A stretch of 64,000 nucleotides of DNA from Clostridia bacterium (GCA_017463485.1 JAFTPD010000020.1:1-64000); one strand, 5' to 3'. Shown: positions 26,718-35,672, counted from the stretch's first letter. Notes: generated from the letters alone by a model not told the origin. Numbers and translations: made by a program.

Positions 26718-26908
26718 TCGGGGCTTTGCCCCGTACCCCACCAAACTTTCTTGAAAGAAAGTTTGGATCAAAGAACTTTGCTGCAAGGGATTTTTTTGTT
26801 TAGATTTGTTTCGTATGATTACAACCGAAAGCATCTCTATAACCCCCGTGGGTCCCTTACCCACTTGGATATTCGCCTTCAGATGGAGCTTTTTGCTCGC
26901 AAAAAGCA
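26718..26908 (+). repeat. Dispersed structured element, copy B
   Basis: This is homologous to 11931-12124 and lies between grpE and dnaK, in opposite orientation to those genes. It shares the linkers CAAAGAACTTT, CTGCAAGGGATTT, TTGTTTAGAT and CATCTCTATAAC. Its hairpins are GGGGCTTTGCCCC, CCAAACTTTC with GAAAGTTTGG, TTTCG with CGAAA, GTGGGT with ACCCAC, and GCTTTTTGC with GCAAAAAGC. The stems differ in sequence from copy A yet remain paired, which points to selection or copying of a folded form. Confidence 0.75.
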
Positions 26909-26930
26909 ACGACAACTGTCAACTTCCGTA

Positions 26931-27524
26931 TCAGTTCGCGACCTTGACCATCGCGTATCTTATGACCTTATCGCCTTTGATGTAGCCCTTTTGGTACACC
27001 TCGACGATTGCGCCCTCATCCAGATTTTCGTCCTCAACATGCATTACCGCGTTGTGGAAATCGGGATTGAAGGTCTTGGTTTCGATCACGCTGACACCCA
27101 GCTTTGACAGAGCATCAAGCGCGCTTTTCAGCGTCATTTCAACGCCCTTCACCACCGCGTCGGCACATTCCGTACCGTCGGTGCTTTGCGCCGCGCGTTC
27201 AAGGTTATCGACCACCACCAAAAGCTCGGCAACTGTATCCACCACCGCGTCGGCGTAGATGGTTTCCTTCTCCTTTGCGGTGCGACGGCGGAAATTGTCG
27301 TATTCCGCAAGCATACGGAGATACTTTTCATTCTCCTCCTTCAACGCGGTCTGGGCTTTTTCAAGCGCCGCCTTGGTGTCGGCAAGCTCCGCCTCCGCCC
27401 GTTTGAGCTTCTTTTTATCCGCTCCCTTCAGCTTCTCCGTAGCTTCCTCGACCTCTGGCGCGGCTTCCGCCTCCATATTTTCAACGACGTCATTCTCAAC
27501 CGTCACGTTTTCATTCTCCGGCAT
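26931..27524 (-). CDS. grpE: Nucleotide exchange factor GrpE
   Basis: The product is 197 residues. An acidic N-terminus is followed by a long coiled-coil helix (about 30-95) with KYLRMLAEYDNFRRRTAKE, the GrpE signature, and a beta-domain ending in VYQKGYIKGDKVIRYAMVKV. GrpE releases ADP from DnaK. The start overlaps the hrcA 3' end by 14 bases, with GGAGGAG inside hrcA, so translation is coupled to the repressor. Confidence 0.97.
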   Translation of the reverse strand: MPENENVTVENDVVENMEAEAAPEVEEATEKLKGADKKKLKRAEAELADTKAALEKAQTALKEENEKYLRMLAEYDNFRRRTAKEKETIYADAVVDTVAELLVVVDNLERAAQSTDGTECADAVVKGVEMTLKSALDALSKLGVSVIETKTFNPDFHNAVMHVEDENLDEGAIVEVYQKGYIKGDKVIRYAMVKVAN

Positions 27525-28614
27525 TGTTATCTCCTCCGTTCTTGTGTTTATCCTCTGCCCTGCCGTCCGTCAGCACGTTGCCGTGGAGCATGGTAGAGAT
27601 GTTATCCGTTATTTCCTCAAGAGTCGCCAGCACCTTGGCGTAGTCCATTCGGGCAGGGCCGAGCAGTCCTATCGCGCCAAGCGTTTTGCCGTCCTTGACA
27701 ATCGGCTTGTAAACGAGTGCGGAATGCTCCATCACCTTGACACTGCCCTCGCCGCCGATAACCACGTTTATACCGTCGCCCTCGTCGGATGACACCATAT
27801 CAAGTATGGCTTCCTCGTTTTCAATCGCGCCAAGCAGGCTTTTTATCTTGTCGGGATTGCTGAATTCGGGATATTCGAGCAGTCGGTCAACGCCGCTGAC
27901 TCGCAGTTCTCCGCCGTCAAGCTCACCCATAACGTCGTATATTATTTTAATGATGGGACTGATAAGGAACGCACGATCTCCCATCTCCTCCTCCAGCTGC
28001 ATTATTATCGGAAGAGTTATCTCATCCGCCGAAAGACAGCTGAGATGCTCGTTGAGAGTAACGGCAAGCTGATCCGTTACCGCCGAGCTTACGTCCACCT
28101 CAAGATGAATATTCTTGGTTTTTACCTGTCCGTTTGACGCGACAAGCACCAAAATGAAGTTGCGTTTATCCATAAACACTGCATCAAAACGCTTGATATT
28201 GACGTGCGACATTCTCGGCTTGATGGCGATACCCGTATAGTTGGTAAGGCTGGACGCCACCTTGGATGCGGTGAGCAATATCTGGTCAAGCTCTGCCATT
28301 TTGGCTTTGAGCAGGGTATTTATTTCGGATATTTCCTTTGCGGTCATAGCATAATGCTCAACGAGCGAGTCAACGTAAAACCTGTAACCCAGCTCACTTG
28401 GCACTCTACCCGCCGAGGTGTGAGGCTGTTCGAGGTAACCCATAGCCTCCAGCTCCGCCATTTCGTTGCGAATGGTAGCAGACGAGCAGGGTATCTGCTT
28501 GGTTTCCATCAGATACTTTGAGCCGACAGGCTCTCCGTCTGCAATATGAGCGTCGATTATCGCTTTCAGTATTTGCTTTTTTCTGTCGCTTAATTCACGG
28601 TTATTTGCCGTCAT
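27511..28614 (-). CDS. hrcA: Heat-inducible transcription repressor HrcA
   Basis: The product is 367 residues. The winged-helix DNA-binding N-terminus contains DRKKQILKAIIDAHI and CSSATIRNEMAELEAMGYL; the GAF-like and dimerisation parts follow, with HTSAGRVPSELGYRFYVDSL and the C-terminal VIGGEG and GAIGLLGPARMDY. HrcA binds CIRCE and blocks transcription when its folding is helped by GroEL. The gene is autoregulated by the CIRCE copy just upstream. AAAGGAG precedes the ATG. Confidence 0.97.
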   Translation of the reverse strand: MTANNRELSDRKKQILKAIIDAHIADGEPVGSKYLMETKQIPCSSATIRNEMAELEAMGYLEQPHTSAGRVPSELGYRFYVDSLVEHYAMTAKEISEINTLLKAKMAELDQILLTASKVASSLTNYTGIAIKPRMSHVNIKRFDAVFMDKRNFILVLVASNGQVKTKNIHLEVDVSSAVTDQLAVTLNEHLSCLSADEITLPIIMQLEEEMGDRAFLISPIIKIIYDVMGELDGGELRVSGVDRLLEYPEFSNPDKIKSLLGAIENEEAILDMVSSDEGDGINVVIGGEGSVKVMEHSALVYKPIVKDGKTLGAIGLLGPARMDYAKVLATLEEITDNISTMLHGNVLTDGRAEDKHKNGGDNNAGE

Positions 28615-28656
28615 AACGCCCTTTTCTCCTTTCGCGTCGCTGTTGTAACGCCGTTT

Positions 28657-28683
28657 TTAGCACTCATTCGATTCGAGTGCTAA
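28657..28683. promoter_or_regulatory. CIRCE operator
   Basis: A perfect CIRCE: TTAGCACTC (28657-28665), nine bases, GAGTGCTAA (28675-28683). It lies just downstream of the predicted transcription start of hrcA, the standard position for HrcA repression. Confidence 0.97.
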
Positions 28684-28694
28684 CCGACGCTATA

Positions 28695-28723
28695 AATGTA
28701 CCACTTTTTCTGCCGTTTGTCAA
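28695..28723 (-). promoter_or_regulatory. Promoter of the hrcA heat-shock operon
   Basis: Minus strand: TTGACA (28723-28718), a 17-base spacer, and TACATT (28700-28695). The CIRCE follows immediately. From 28724 to 28975 no gene or clear signal was seen. Confidence 0.85.
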
Positions 28724-28975
28724 CCCCTTTTTATCATTCTTTTTGTTAATATTTTATGAACGCAAATTTCGCGGTATATTGCTGCGTTTTGGGCTGGTCA
28801 TAACTTTAAAAATCGAACTCTGCGTTACACAATTTCAACAACGCGCCATCAAGAGGTGTATAGTGGTACGCACTGCTTTTGACTCAAATTCTCATAGCAC
28901 TTTTCAGCAATTTTGCCACACCGTCAAATTTTAGCAAAGCCGACGCGGCTCTGCTGACCGTTTCGCAAAAAAACA

Positions 28976-29004
28976 GCAAGACATCCCCCGAAGGAGAGTC
29001 TTGC
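28976..29004 (-). terminator. Terminator of the small membrane-protein gene
   Basis: GCAAGAC (28976-28982) pairs with GTCTTGC (28998-29004), with further inner pairs. On the minus strand it is followed by a run of seven T (complement of 28967-28973). It ends the 68-residue gene's transcript. A T run on the other side makes it potentially bidirectional. Confidence 0.75.
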
Positions 29005-29086
29005 CGTTTTTTCATTTTAATATCCCGAGCCGAACTACGTGCCCCAACACCCGTTACAGCTCTCTGATATTTGCACCTTAATCCCA

Positions 29087-29293
29087 TCATCCCTCGGACA
29101 CTTCTTCGTCCAAGTAGCCGTACTTGCATATTCCTTCCGCTTCTCCAAGCTTGAAGCAATTACATACAGAGCCGGCGAGCATTACCACAGACATCATAGC
29201 AACCAAAACGTACGCAAAAATTTGCGTTACAGCATTTGCCGACAAAACCTTTTGATTGCGCATCATGAATGTGCAAATCCTGGTCTGTCCCAT
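29087..29293 (-). CDS. Small membrane protein, 68 residues, unknown function
   Basis: The product has one likely membrane helix, IFAYVLVAMMSVVMLAGSV, after a basic N-terminus (MGQTRICTFMMRNQK), and then a charged tail with two cysteines. It is not recognised as any family. It is supported as a real gene by a complete expression cassette: a consensus promoter, an AGGAG site six bases before the ATG at 29293, and an intrinsic terminator 82 bases after the stop codon. The open frame extends 13 codons further upstream, but without a ribosome binding site. It could be a small toxin, a regulator or a subunit of a membrane complex. Confidence 0.65.
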   Translation of the reverse strand: MGQTRICTFMMRNQKVLSANAVTQIFAYVLVAMMSVVMLAGSVCNCFKLGEAEGICKYGYLDEEVSEG

Positions 29294-29345
29294 TTTTTGC
29301 TCCTGATAAGATTTTTTGATGTTTTGCGACATTTATCGCAACGCT

Positions 29346-29374
29346 ATTATAGCACAAATATCCCATCTTGTCAA
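29346..29374 (-). promoter_or_regulatory. Promoter of the 68-residue membrane-protein gene
   Basis: Minus strand: TTGACA (29374-29369), a 17-base spacer, and TATAAT (29351-29346); both boxes match the consensus perfectly. Confidence 0.85.
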
Positions 29375-29405
29375 GCATAAGTGTCAAAAAATGACGGGAT
29401 ATGTC

Positions 29406-29438
29406 GAAGGCGGTGTGTCAGCGCGACACACCGCCTTC
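29406..29438. terminator. Strong hairpin after the dlt-like operon
   Basis: A perfect 14-base GC-rich stem (29406-29419 with 29425-29438, loop AGCGC). There is no immediate T tract on the minus strand; T residues appear about 15 bases later. It lies between the lipoprotein stop codon and the next promoter and probably protects or ends the operon transcript. Confidence 0.6.
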
Positions 29439-29466
29439 CGATTTATTCAACTGTGACAATGCTTTT

Positions 29467-29952
29467 TTATTCTGCCACGTACTGGATGCTCGTTACCGTA
29501 TCGTTGCGGATGATAAAGGTCAGCTTCATTCCGTTGCCGGCGTAAACCAAGGACGTACCGCTCTCGGACGTGGGCTCGCCCATAGCCTTTATAACCTCAG
29601 CCTTTGTAGAGCCTGCCGCAACACCCTCGGGAGTTTTGACCGAGTCGTCGGTTATCTCTATCTTATTTATTACGTTTCCGTCCTTTGCGGGAGTAGTATA
29701 GACCTTATATCCCGAGAATACGTATACCTCGTCAACGCCGGGAATACCGCCGCAGGATGCGGACTCGTCCTTCGCTATGGGCGTACCCAACGAATTCACG
29801 ACAGATGCAGGCGCGCCTATTTTCAGCATTATACCGTCAGCATTGAAGGTGTAAGTCTTTTTGTCCGAATTGCCGCCGTCACAGCCGCAGAAAACGCCAA
29901 GCGTTAAAGCCAGTGCCAGTGTCAGCACAAGTATTGATATTATCCTTTTCAT
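29467..29952 (-). CDS. Putative lipoprotein with two BamE/SmpA-like repeats
   Basis: The product is 161 residues. A signal peptide (MKRIISILVLTLALALTLG) ends in a lipobox-like VFCGC, so Cys24 is likely lipidated. The mature part seems to hold two related units, one around MLKIGAPASVVNSLGTP and one around GSTKAEVIKAMGEPT, each followed by beta strands. That pattern is seen in the SmpA/BamE-like and related small extracytoplasmic domains. It starts 3 bases after the upstream gene, with GGGAGG inside that gene, so it is the last member of the dlt-like operon. Its role there is unknown. Confidence 0.7.
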   Translation of the reverse strand: MKRIISILVLTLALALTLGVFCGCDGGNSDKKTYTFNADGIMLKIGAPASVVNSLGTPIAKDESASCGGIPGVDEVYVFSGYKVYTTPAKDGNVINKIEITDDSVKTPEGVAAGSTKAEVIKAMGEPTSESGTSLVYAGNGMKLTFIIRNDTVTSIQYVAE

Positions 29953-29955
29953 TTT

Positions 29956-31005
29956 TTAGTCCTCCCTTATATTATCCGTGAGCTTTGAATAAAAGCTCTC
30001 TACCCTACCGCTCCAGACGGCAGACATATTCGTATCTTCGTGTCTGTCGGGAATACCGTGAGCATCACGCAACGTTTTGCCGAAGTACTCCGTCAGCTTC
30101 ATAGCACCGTAGACGTTCAGATGCACGCCGCCGTCGTAGGTGTCCTGTGACCAATCGATACCGATATCTTCAACTTCGTCAATGAAATTGTAATATGCGA
30201 GTCCGTTTTTGCCGGCGTAATCCACTATCTGCGCGTCCCACTCGTCGTACCACCAATACCGCCACGAATTCGTTGGAGCTTTGATGAGGATAAGCTCAAT
30301 TCCGTTATCATCACAAAGTTTTTTTATTTTGTCAAGATATGCCATAGACTCCTTAGGCAAGGTGTAGTCGGCGAGCGGACTGCCCTCGATCGCAAGGTCG
30401 TCGGGCTCTGCCGCGCGCACGTCCGTCTGTATCAAATATCCGCTATCCGACACCTCGGGACGGTCAAGCATATATTCGAGGTCCTCGCCCGTCAGCTCAT
30501 CCCACCTGCTGTGAAAGCGCAAAAGCGGAAAAACGTAAGAGAGAAAGCTCTCATCCTCTGTTTTGGATGCAATGATGGCGTCCACCTTTGACTGTGACCA
30601 CTCCATGCCGTCGATAGTCATGCGGTTGTACGCCTCGCTCTGCGGCTGACCGTATTTGAGTGCCAACACGTTGAACACGACCGCTTTGGGAGTTTCGTAG
30701 CGCAAGGCGTCCTCTAACAGATAGTAGGAATGCCAGACGAGCTGCTGTGCCGAGCCGCGGACGTAGGAGGAAATACCGTATTTCTCCCACAAGACGGCGG
30801 GAACGAAGGATTCGTACACCTCGCAGTCGCCGATAAACAGCACGTCGTGCGACGTTTCATCTGCCGCAGCGTAATATTCTGCCGTCAAAGCGCCCTCGGG
30901 AGATACGCTTACGTATTTCGGAACAAGCAACGCCTGCGCAAAATACAGCGACACTATTAAAACCGCAAGGCAGATCGCGGAGGAAATTATAAGTCTTTTC
31001 TTCAT
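29956..31005 (-). CDS. Membrane-anchored SGNH-like protein of the dlt-like operon (DltD/AlgX-type role)
   Basis: The product is 349 residues, with an N-terminal membrane helix (LIISSAICLAVLIVSLYFA) and an extracytoplasmic domain. VLFIGDCEVYESF corresponds to SGNH block I (FIGDS) but has Cys in the place of Ser, and the C-terminal DGGVHLNVYGAMKLTEYF is a normal block V with Asp and His. Such proteins work beside MBOAT acyltransferases in D-alanylation or exopolysaccharide acetylation. The ATG at 31005 follows the MBOAT gene by 10 bases with GGGGG upstream. The Ser-to-Cys change at the nucleophile position is notable. Confidence 0.75.
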   Translation of the reverse strand: MKKRLIISSAICLAVLIVSLYFAQALLVPKYVSVSPEGALTAEYYAAADETSHDVLFIGDCEVYESFVPAVLWEKYGISSYVRGSAQQLVWHSYYLLEDALRYETPKAVVFNVLALKYGQPQSEAYNRMTIDGMEWSQSKVDAIIASKTEDESFLSYVFPLLRFHSRWDELTGEDLEYMLDRPEVSDSGYLIQTDVRAAEPDDLAIEGSPLADYTLPKESMAYLDKIKKLCDDNGIELILIKAPTNSWRYWWYDEWDAQIVDYAGKNGLAYYNFIDEVEDIGIDWSQDTYDGGVHLNVYGAMKLTEYFGKTLRDAHGIPDRHEDTNMSAVWSGRVESFYSKLTDNIRED

Positions 31006-31015
31006 AACGTCCCCC

Positions 31016-32614
31016 TCAGAATTGATTGTAGATAAACTGATTTGAGTCAAAGCCGATTCCATAAGAGCCGAAAATGACTATGACAAATATCAGCGCGGTG
31101 CAAGCCACCGCCCACAAGACGGGTTTGCGAGAAAGCTTATCGCAGGCAAGCTCATCGCGCTCACGTCTTGTGACGAAGAATACAACAAGAGTTGCCGCCG
31201 CTAAAAATACGTACTGCCACACGCCGACGCCAAGATTTGTGATTATACTGCCATTAAACAAATCCTTCCAAGTGTCAAATCTGTAAAAGATACTGCCGAA
31301 TGAGGCAAAGGTACGCGGCACGTCGCCGTAGCAATCCAGAATTCGCACCGATCCCATAAGCAAAAACGTTCTCACGGCACAGAAAACGCCGTAAGCTCCC
31401 TTTTGCGTATCCAGACTCGGGAATTTTTTGTGAAACTTCGCGTACAGCGGCTCAAGCTCGCGGGACACGAGAATAATAACGCCGTTGATAAGTCCCCAGA
31501 CGATAAAATTCCACCCCGCGCCGTGCCAGAGTCCCGTTAGATACCACGTTATCAGCGTGGCGAGGTAGACGGGCAAGCGCATGCCTATTCCCTTGCCGAG
31601 GCGGGTCCGACACCGCTTAGTCAGCCGTCCCATCGGCTTTGACACCGACATGGGGTAAAACAGATAATCCGTAAACCAACTGCCCATTGTGATATGCCAG
31701 CGATTCCAATACTCCTGCGTTGAACGGGAGGAGAACGGGCGCTTGAAATTTTCCTCAAGTCGGATACCGAACAGCCTTGCCACACCCATGGTAATATCTA
31801 TTCCGCCTGTGAAATCTCCATATATTACAACGGAATACATAATAATAAGGTACAGCGCGTACATACCCGTAAAGCCCTCGCCCGATATAACGGCGCGGAC
31901 TCCCACGAGTGCCGTGTCGGCTATTGCCACCTTTTTGAAGTATCCCCACAGAATACGGAAGATACCCGCCGTTATATTTTCCCGACGGAGACTGTTACCC
32001 TCAAAGAGCTGAGGCGCAAGCTTTGAATGGCGGCTGATAGGTCCTTGAAGAACAAGTGGAAAGAAGGACACGAACAGTGCGTAGCGGAATATATTTTTCT
32101 CCGCCTCTGTCTTCCCTCTGTAAACGTCGATAATGTAACCCGTTGCGCGGAAGGTATAAAAGGATATACCCAGCGGCAAAAGCAGATCGGGCACGGGAAC
32201 GGTCACGCCCCTGCCGAATGCGGACAGCAGACCGTTGACGGCGTTGAGCGTAAAGCCGGTATATTTCATCACGGCAAGTATGCCAAAATTCAGCACCAGC
32301 ACGGCGACAAGCACAGCGCATCTGCGCCCCTTTTCCTTCGCCTTATAAGCCTTGCGCTCCTCCTTAGACATATCCTCGCGGTGGAGCGAAATATACTCCT
32401 CCGCGCGGCTCGCCATCTTGCTGATCGCGCGCGCGGCGATATGCGTGGTTATGACAGTTGCCGCAATAAACGGAAGATACCAGCCGCCGCCCGCCGCGTA
32501 AAATATCACGCTCGCGCAAAGCAACACCGTCCACCTTATCCGCTTTGGCAACAGGTAGTATAAGAGCACTGCGGCAAATATAAGCGCCACGAAGCTCCAC
32601 GTAGTATAGCTCAT
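31016..32614 (-). CDS. MBOAT family O-acyltransferase (DltB/AlgI-like)
   Basis: The product is 532 residues with about ten to twelve membrane helices. MBOAT landmarks are LLPLGISFYTFRATGYIIDVY, the EYWNRWHIT motif with His307, and TGLWHGAGWNF with the catalytic-type His364. DltB-type MBOATs move an acyl group from a carrier protein to an acceptor outside the membrane. The C-terminal NQFIYNQF is like that of AlgI/PatA proteins. Between helices 2 and 3 it has a lysine-rich cytoplasmic loop (SKEERKAYKAKEKGRR). It lies 6 bases after the acyl carrier protein gene. Confidence 0.9.
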   Translation of the reverse strand: MSYTTWSFVALIFAAVLLYYLLPKRIRWTVLLCASVIFYAAGGGWYLPFIAATVITTHIAARAISKMASRAEEYISLHREDMSKEERKAYKAKEKGRRCAVLVAVLVLNFGILAVMKYTGFTLNAVNGLLSAFGRGVTVPVPDLLLPLGISFYTFRATGYIIDVYRGKTEAEKNIFRYALFVSFFPLVLQGPISRHSKLAPQLFEGNSLRRENITAGIFRILWGYFKKVAIADTALVGVRAVISGEGFTGMYALYLIIMYSVVIYGDFTGGIDITMGVARLFGIRLEENFKRPFSSRSTQEYWNRWHITMGSWFTDYLFYPMSVSKPMGRLTKRCRTRLGKGIGMRLPVYLATLITWYLTGLWHGAGWNFIVWGLINGVIILVSRELEPLYAKFHKKFPSLDTQKGAYGVFCAVRTFLLMGSVRILDCYGDVPRTFASFGSIFYRFDTWKDLFNGSIITNLGVGVWQYVFLAAATLVVFFVTRRERDELACDKLSRKPVLWAVACTALIFVIVIFGSYGIGFDSNQFIYNQF

Positions 32615-32620
32615 AGCTTA

Positions 32621-32845
32621 TCAGTCGTCCAGTCGCTCTATAAGCTCCCAGAGAGCCTTTGCGGAGTTAAAGTTTTCGGGCAGTATCTCCTCTGCGGGGA
32701 TGCGCACGTCAAACCTGTCGTCGATCTCGGTGATGATCGCCACTATGTCAAGGGAGTTGAGAATTCCGTCCTCAACCAGCGTTTCACATTCATTGTAGTC
32801 CACATCGTCGTGGAGCTCTTTTAAGATTTCAATAAGCTGTTCCAT
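32621..32845 (-). CDS. Acyl/D-alanyl carrier protein (DltC-like)
   Basis: The product is 74 residues and has the four-helix carrier fold. The phosphopantetheine attachment site is DGILNSLDIV with Ser31. It accepts the aminoacyl or acyl group activated by the adjacent adenylation enzyme and presents it to the MBOAT. CGGAGA precedes the ATG. DltC is the closest context match, but sequence alone does not prove that D-alanine is the cargo. Confidence 0.88.
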   Translation of the reverse strand: MEQLIEILKELHDDVDYNECETLVEDGILNSLDIVAIITEIDDRFDVRIPAEEILPENFNSAKALWELIERLDD

Positions 32846-32859
32846 ATAAATCTCCGAAT

Positions 32860-34398
32860 TTATTTTTTGCCGAGCGCCATATCAAGCAGCAGGCGACGAT
32901 CAATTTTCCCGTTGGGAGTGAGCGGCAAGCGCTCCATCTTGTTTATCTGCGCGGGTATCATATAGGAGGGCAGGCGGCGGGAAAGCTGTGCTTTAAGCTC
33001 TTTTTCGTCGCACTCGCCCGAGTAATACATAACTATCCGCTTGTCCTCGCTGTCGTAAACGCAAGCGGCGCGTCCAACGCCGTCAAGCTCCTGCGTTACC
33101 GCTTCGATCTCGCCAAGCTCAATGCGGTGTCCCTGATGCTTTATCTGCGTGTCGCGGCGGGATATAAACACCAGCTCCCCGTGCTTGTTATACTTGCCGA
33201 GGTCGCCCGTGCGGTAAATGTATTCGGGGTACGCGGTGTTGAGCGGATTGAGAATGAATGCATCCGCCGTCTTTTCGGGATTGTTGTAATATCCCAGAGT
33301 AACACACGTGCCGCGCATACATATCTCGCCCGCAACGTCCGCCTCTGTGACGGCGCCGCCGTCGTCGGAAAGCAGAATGATATCGGTATTTCTGAAGGGC
33401 ACGCCTATCGGGATAGGCTCGTCCTCCTCAAGCTGTCTGTCGGCTTTCCAATATGTAGACATTCCCGTTGCCTCGGTAGGGCCGTAGAGATTGAAAAATC
33501 TCGCGTCGGGCAAAGTCTCCCGCCACAGCTCGTACTGTCGGCGTGGGAAAACCTCACTGCCAAAGCAGACGGTGGTAAGATATTTCGGCGGCGTTTTTTC
33601 AAGTGCGCCGAGAGAGGATATCATGGTGAGCGCCGATACCACCCAGCACACGGTATTTATCTTATGCTCGTTGAGATATTCGCACAGCTTTACGGGGAAC
33701 ATAAAGTTCACCTTGGGGATAAGATATGTAGTCGCGCCAAACTTTAAGGTGGGCATTATTTCTTTGAGGGGCGCGTCAAAATACAGCGGCGTCTGATTGC
33801 CGAACACCGTATTCTCGTCAAATCCTATTGCCTCGCACAGCGACTCGGTATAATCAATGACCGAGCGGTGAGCCGCCACGACGCCCTTGGGGACACCCGT
33901 GGAGCCGGAGGTAAACACAACGTAAATGGGGTCGGTATCTATCTGTCGGCGGCGGACAAGCTCAAGCGCCATATCGTCGGCGGAGTCGGTAGGAATGTCG
34001 CATATATCGTCCCACAAAATCATCTCGCCGCCAAACACTCCCTGCTCCGCAAGACGCGCCGCAAGCTTCTGATTTTTCTTGTCGTATATGAGAATATCCG
34101 ACTTCAAGGTGTCGATTATAAGTCCTATTCTATGCTCGGGCATAGCCGAATCTATGACGGCGTAAAAGCAACCCGCGTACACAGCTCCGAAGCAAGCGGT
34201 CAGCGTGTTTGGGTGCTTGTCCATGAGCACCGCGACCGGACGCTTGTATATTCCACGTCGCGCAAGGTGCGCGCCCACGCTTTTAGACTTTGCGTAAAGC
34301 TGTGAAAATGTAAGGCTATCCTTGCCGTCCGAAAATGCAATTTTGTTCGGATGAGTATCCTTTGTCGCTTCAAGATATTGAAGAATATTCGTAAGCAT
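32860..34398 (-). CDS. Amino acid-adenylating enzyme (DltA-like)
   Basis: The product is 512 residues, the size of DltA. Adenylation motifs are all present: VVFTSGSTGVPKGVV (A3), FFNLYGPTEATG (A5), YIYRTGDLGKYN (A7), and the catalytic Lys in LTPNGKIDRRLL (A10). DltA activates D-alanine with ATP and loads it on DltC. The order here is adenylase, carrier, MBOAT, SGNH protein, rather than dltABCD. The specificity pocket was not decoded, so another amino acid is possible. The ATG at 34398 follows the transglutaminase stop by 14 bases with AGAGGGA upstream. Confidence 0.85.
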   Translation of the reverse strand: MLTNILQYLEATKDTHPNKIAFSDGKDSLTFSQLYAKSKSVGAHLARRGIYKRPVAVLMDKHPNTLTACFGAVYAGCFYAVIDSAMPEHRIGLIIDTLKSDILIYDKKNQKLAARLAEQGVFGGEMILWDDICDIPTDSADDMALELVRRRQIDTDPIYVVFTSGSTGVPKGVVAAHRSVIDYTESLCEAIGFDENTVFGNQTPLYFDAPLKEIMPTLKFGATTYLIPKVNFMFPVKLCEYLNEHKINTVCWVVSALTMISSLGALEKTPPKYLTTVCFGSEVFPRRQYELWRETLPDARFFNLYGPTEATGMSTYWKADRQLEEDEPIPIGVPFRNTDIILLSDDGGAVTEADVAGEICMRGTCVTLGYYNNPEKTADAFILNPLNTAYPEYIYRTGDLGKYNKHGELVFISRRDTQIKHQGHRIELGEIEAVTQELDGVGRAACVYDSEDKRIVMYYSGECDEKELKAQLSRRLPSYMIPAQINKMERLPLTPNGKIDRRLLLDMALGKK

Positions 34399-34412
34399 TC
34401 TGATCCCTCTTA

Positions 34413-35672
34413 TCAATAGTATGGTTCAAGGTTGGGAGTGGGGGTTATTATGGCATCAAAGCTCTTTGGGTACGCCGACGTATCGTATGCGTAAAAGCCC
34501 TTGCGGACGCGGTTGTAGGCGTTCACCTGCTTGTCCGTCAAGAGACAGCCCGAATGGTTGTAGTCCGCGCGCAGACGGGTAGTGTCAAGGTGATACCACC
34601 TCGGCGACTCGGACGTGCCGATATTTACCATACACCAATAGTGTGTGCCGTCGCTCGCTCCCTCGGTGCGCTGTATTTCAAGATAAGGTATGCCCAGCCG
34701 CTTCATGAACATAATCGTCGCGGCGTGGTAGTTATAGCAATCGCCCGTGCCCGTGACGAAAAGGCTGTCGTAAGCCGCGCGCACCATATCCGATTTGTCC
34801 GAATCCGAAACGTAGCTGATACTGCTCTGCACATACTCGTAAACGGCGCGGCATTTGTCCTCCGCCGTCATGTCCTCTGTGATTATGGTGGCGATCACCG
34901 CGTCCAGCTTATCGTACAGCATATTTGCGGTCACCTGCGCGTCGTATATGTGAATGGTGGTCTCGGCATACGAGATATTTCCCTGCCCGTCAGCGGCGGA
35001 ATAGGTAACGGTGTAGTCACCGGGGGTTGAGGTGTCGACTCGGCTTGAATCCACCTCCACCGTTATCTCGCCCCCGCAATTATCTGTGACCACAAGTCCG
35101 AGTCGGTACGCCACAGCCTCGCCGACGTAGGCGGAAAGCTCGGGAACCTCTGCAAAGGTAGGCGCTTCGGTGTCGTAGATGACCGAAAGCAGGGACGTAT
35201 ATGTCTTTGATACGTTGCCGCTTTTGTCCTTGACCTCAAACTGAATATCGTAATCTCCTATCGCGTCAAGCGTTGGCACATCACCGACAAAGTAAGCGGT
35301 ATATTCATCCGCCTCGTTGATAGCGGCGATAAAGTCCTCCGCCCTTGCTGACTCCGTTCCAACGGCGTAATAAACGTGCTTGGGGGTAACTATGGGAGCG
35401 GTTTCGTCCACCACGGTGAGGTGGAGGATATAATCCTTCTCGCCGTCCGTCAGAGAGATCTTGTACTTGCCCGGCTTATTGACACAGTCCTCGTCAAAGC
35501 CTGCAACGTATGCAGCGTTGGAGTTACCCGTAAGTATTACAGCGTTGGGAAGCTCCTTCCCCGCCTCAAGAGTATATTCTATTTTTTCTGCGCAGGATAC
35601 GGTGAAAAAAGCCGCAAGGATACACACTGCGGCGAGAGCTATTCTTATGAGTGCTGCGCATTTGTTTTTCAT
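34413..35672 (-). CDS. Transglutaminase-like lipoprotein with Ig-like repeats
   Basis: The product is 419 residues. A signal peptide ends in the lipobox TVSC (Cys27). Two or three Ig-like/DUF5011-type beta domains follow at about 30-245, with repeated PGDYTVTYSAADGQGN-type endings. The C-terminal transglutaminase core has Cys312 (GTGDCYNYHA), His344 (DGTHYWCMV) and Asp363 (HLDTT), the expected papain-like triad. It faces the outside of the membrane, and may be a protease or a crosslinking/amide-transfer enzyme. As the first gene of the dlt-like operon it probably acts on the same wall structure. Confidence 0.85.
   Translation of the reverse strand: MKNKCAALIRIALAAVCILAAFFTVSCAEKIEYTLEAGKELPNAVILTGNSNAAYVAGFDEDCVNKPGKYKISLTDGEKDYILHLTVVDETAPIVTPKHVYYAVGTESARAEDFIAAINEADEYTAYFVGDVPTLDAIGDYDIQFEVKDKSGNVSKTYTSLLSVIYDTEAPTFAEVPELSAYVGEAVAYRLGLVVTDNCGGEITVEVDSSRVDTSTPGDYTVTYSAADGQGNISYAETTIHIYDAQVTANMLYDKLDAVIATIITEDMTAEDKCRAVYEYVQSSISYVSDSDKSDMVRAAYDSLFVTGTGDCYNYHAATIMFMKRLGIPYLEIQRTEGASDGTHYWCMVNIGTSESPRWYHLDTTRLRADYNHSGCLLTDKQVNAYNRVRKGFYAYDTSAYPKSFDAIITPTPNLEPYY

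Noticed and set aside
28884..29159. A 91-codon minus-strand frame overlapping the terminator region
   Set aside because: It runs through the terminator hairpin of the small membrane-protein gene, has no ribosome binding site and overlaps the better-supported 68-residue ORF.
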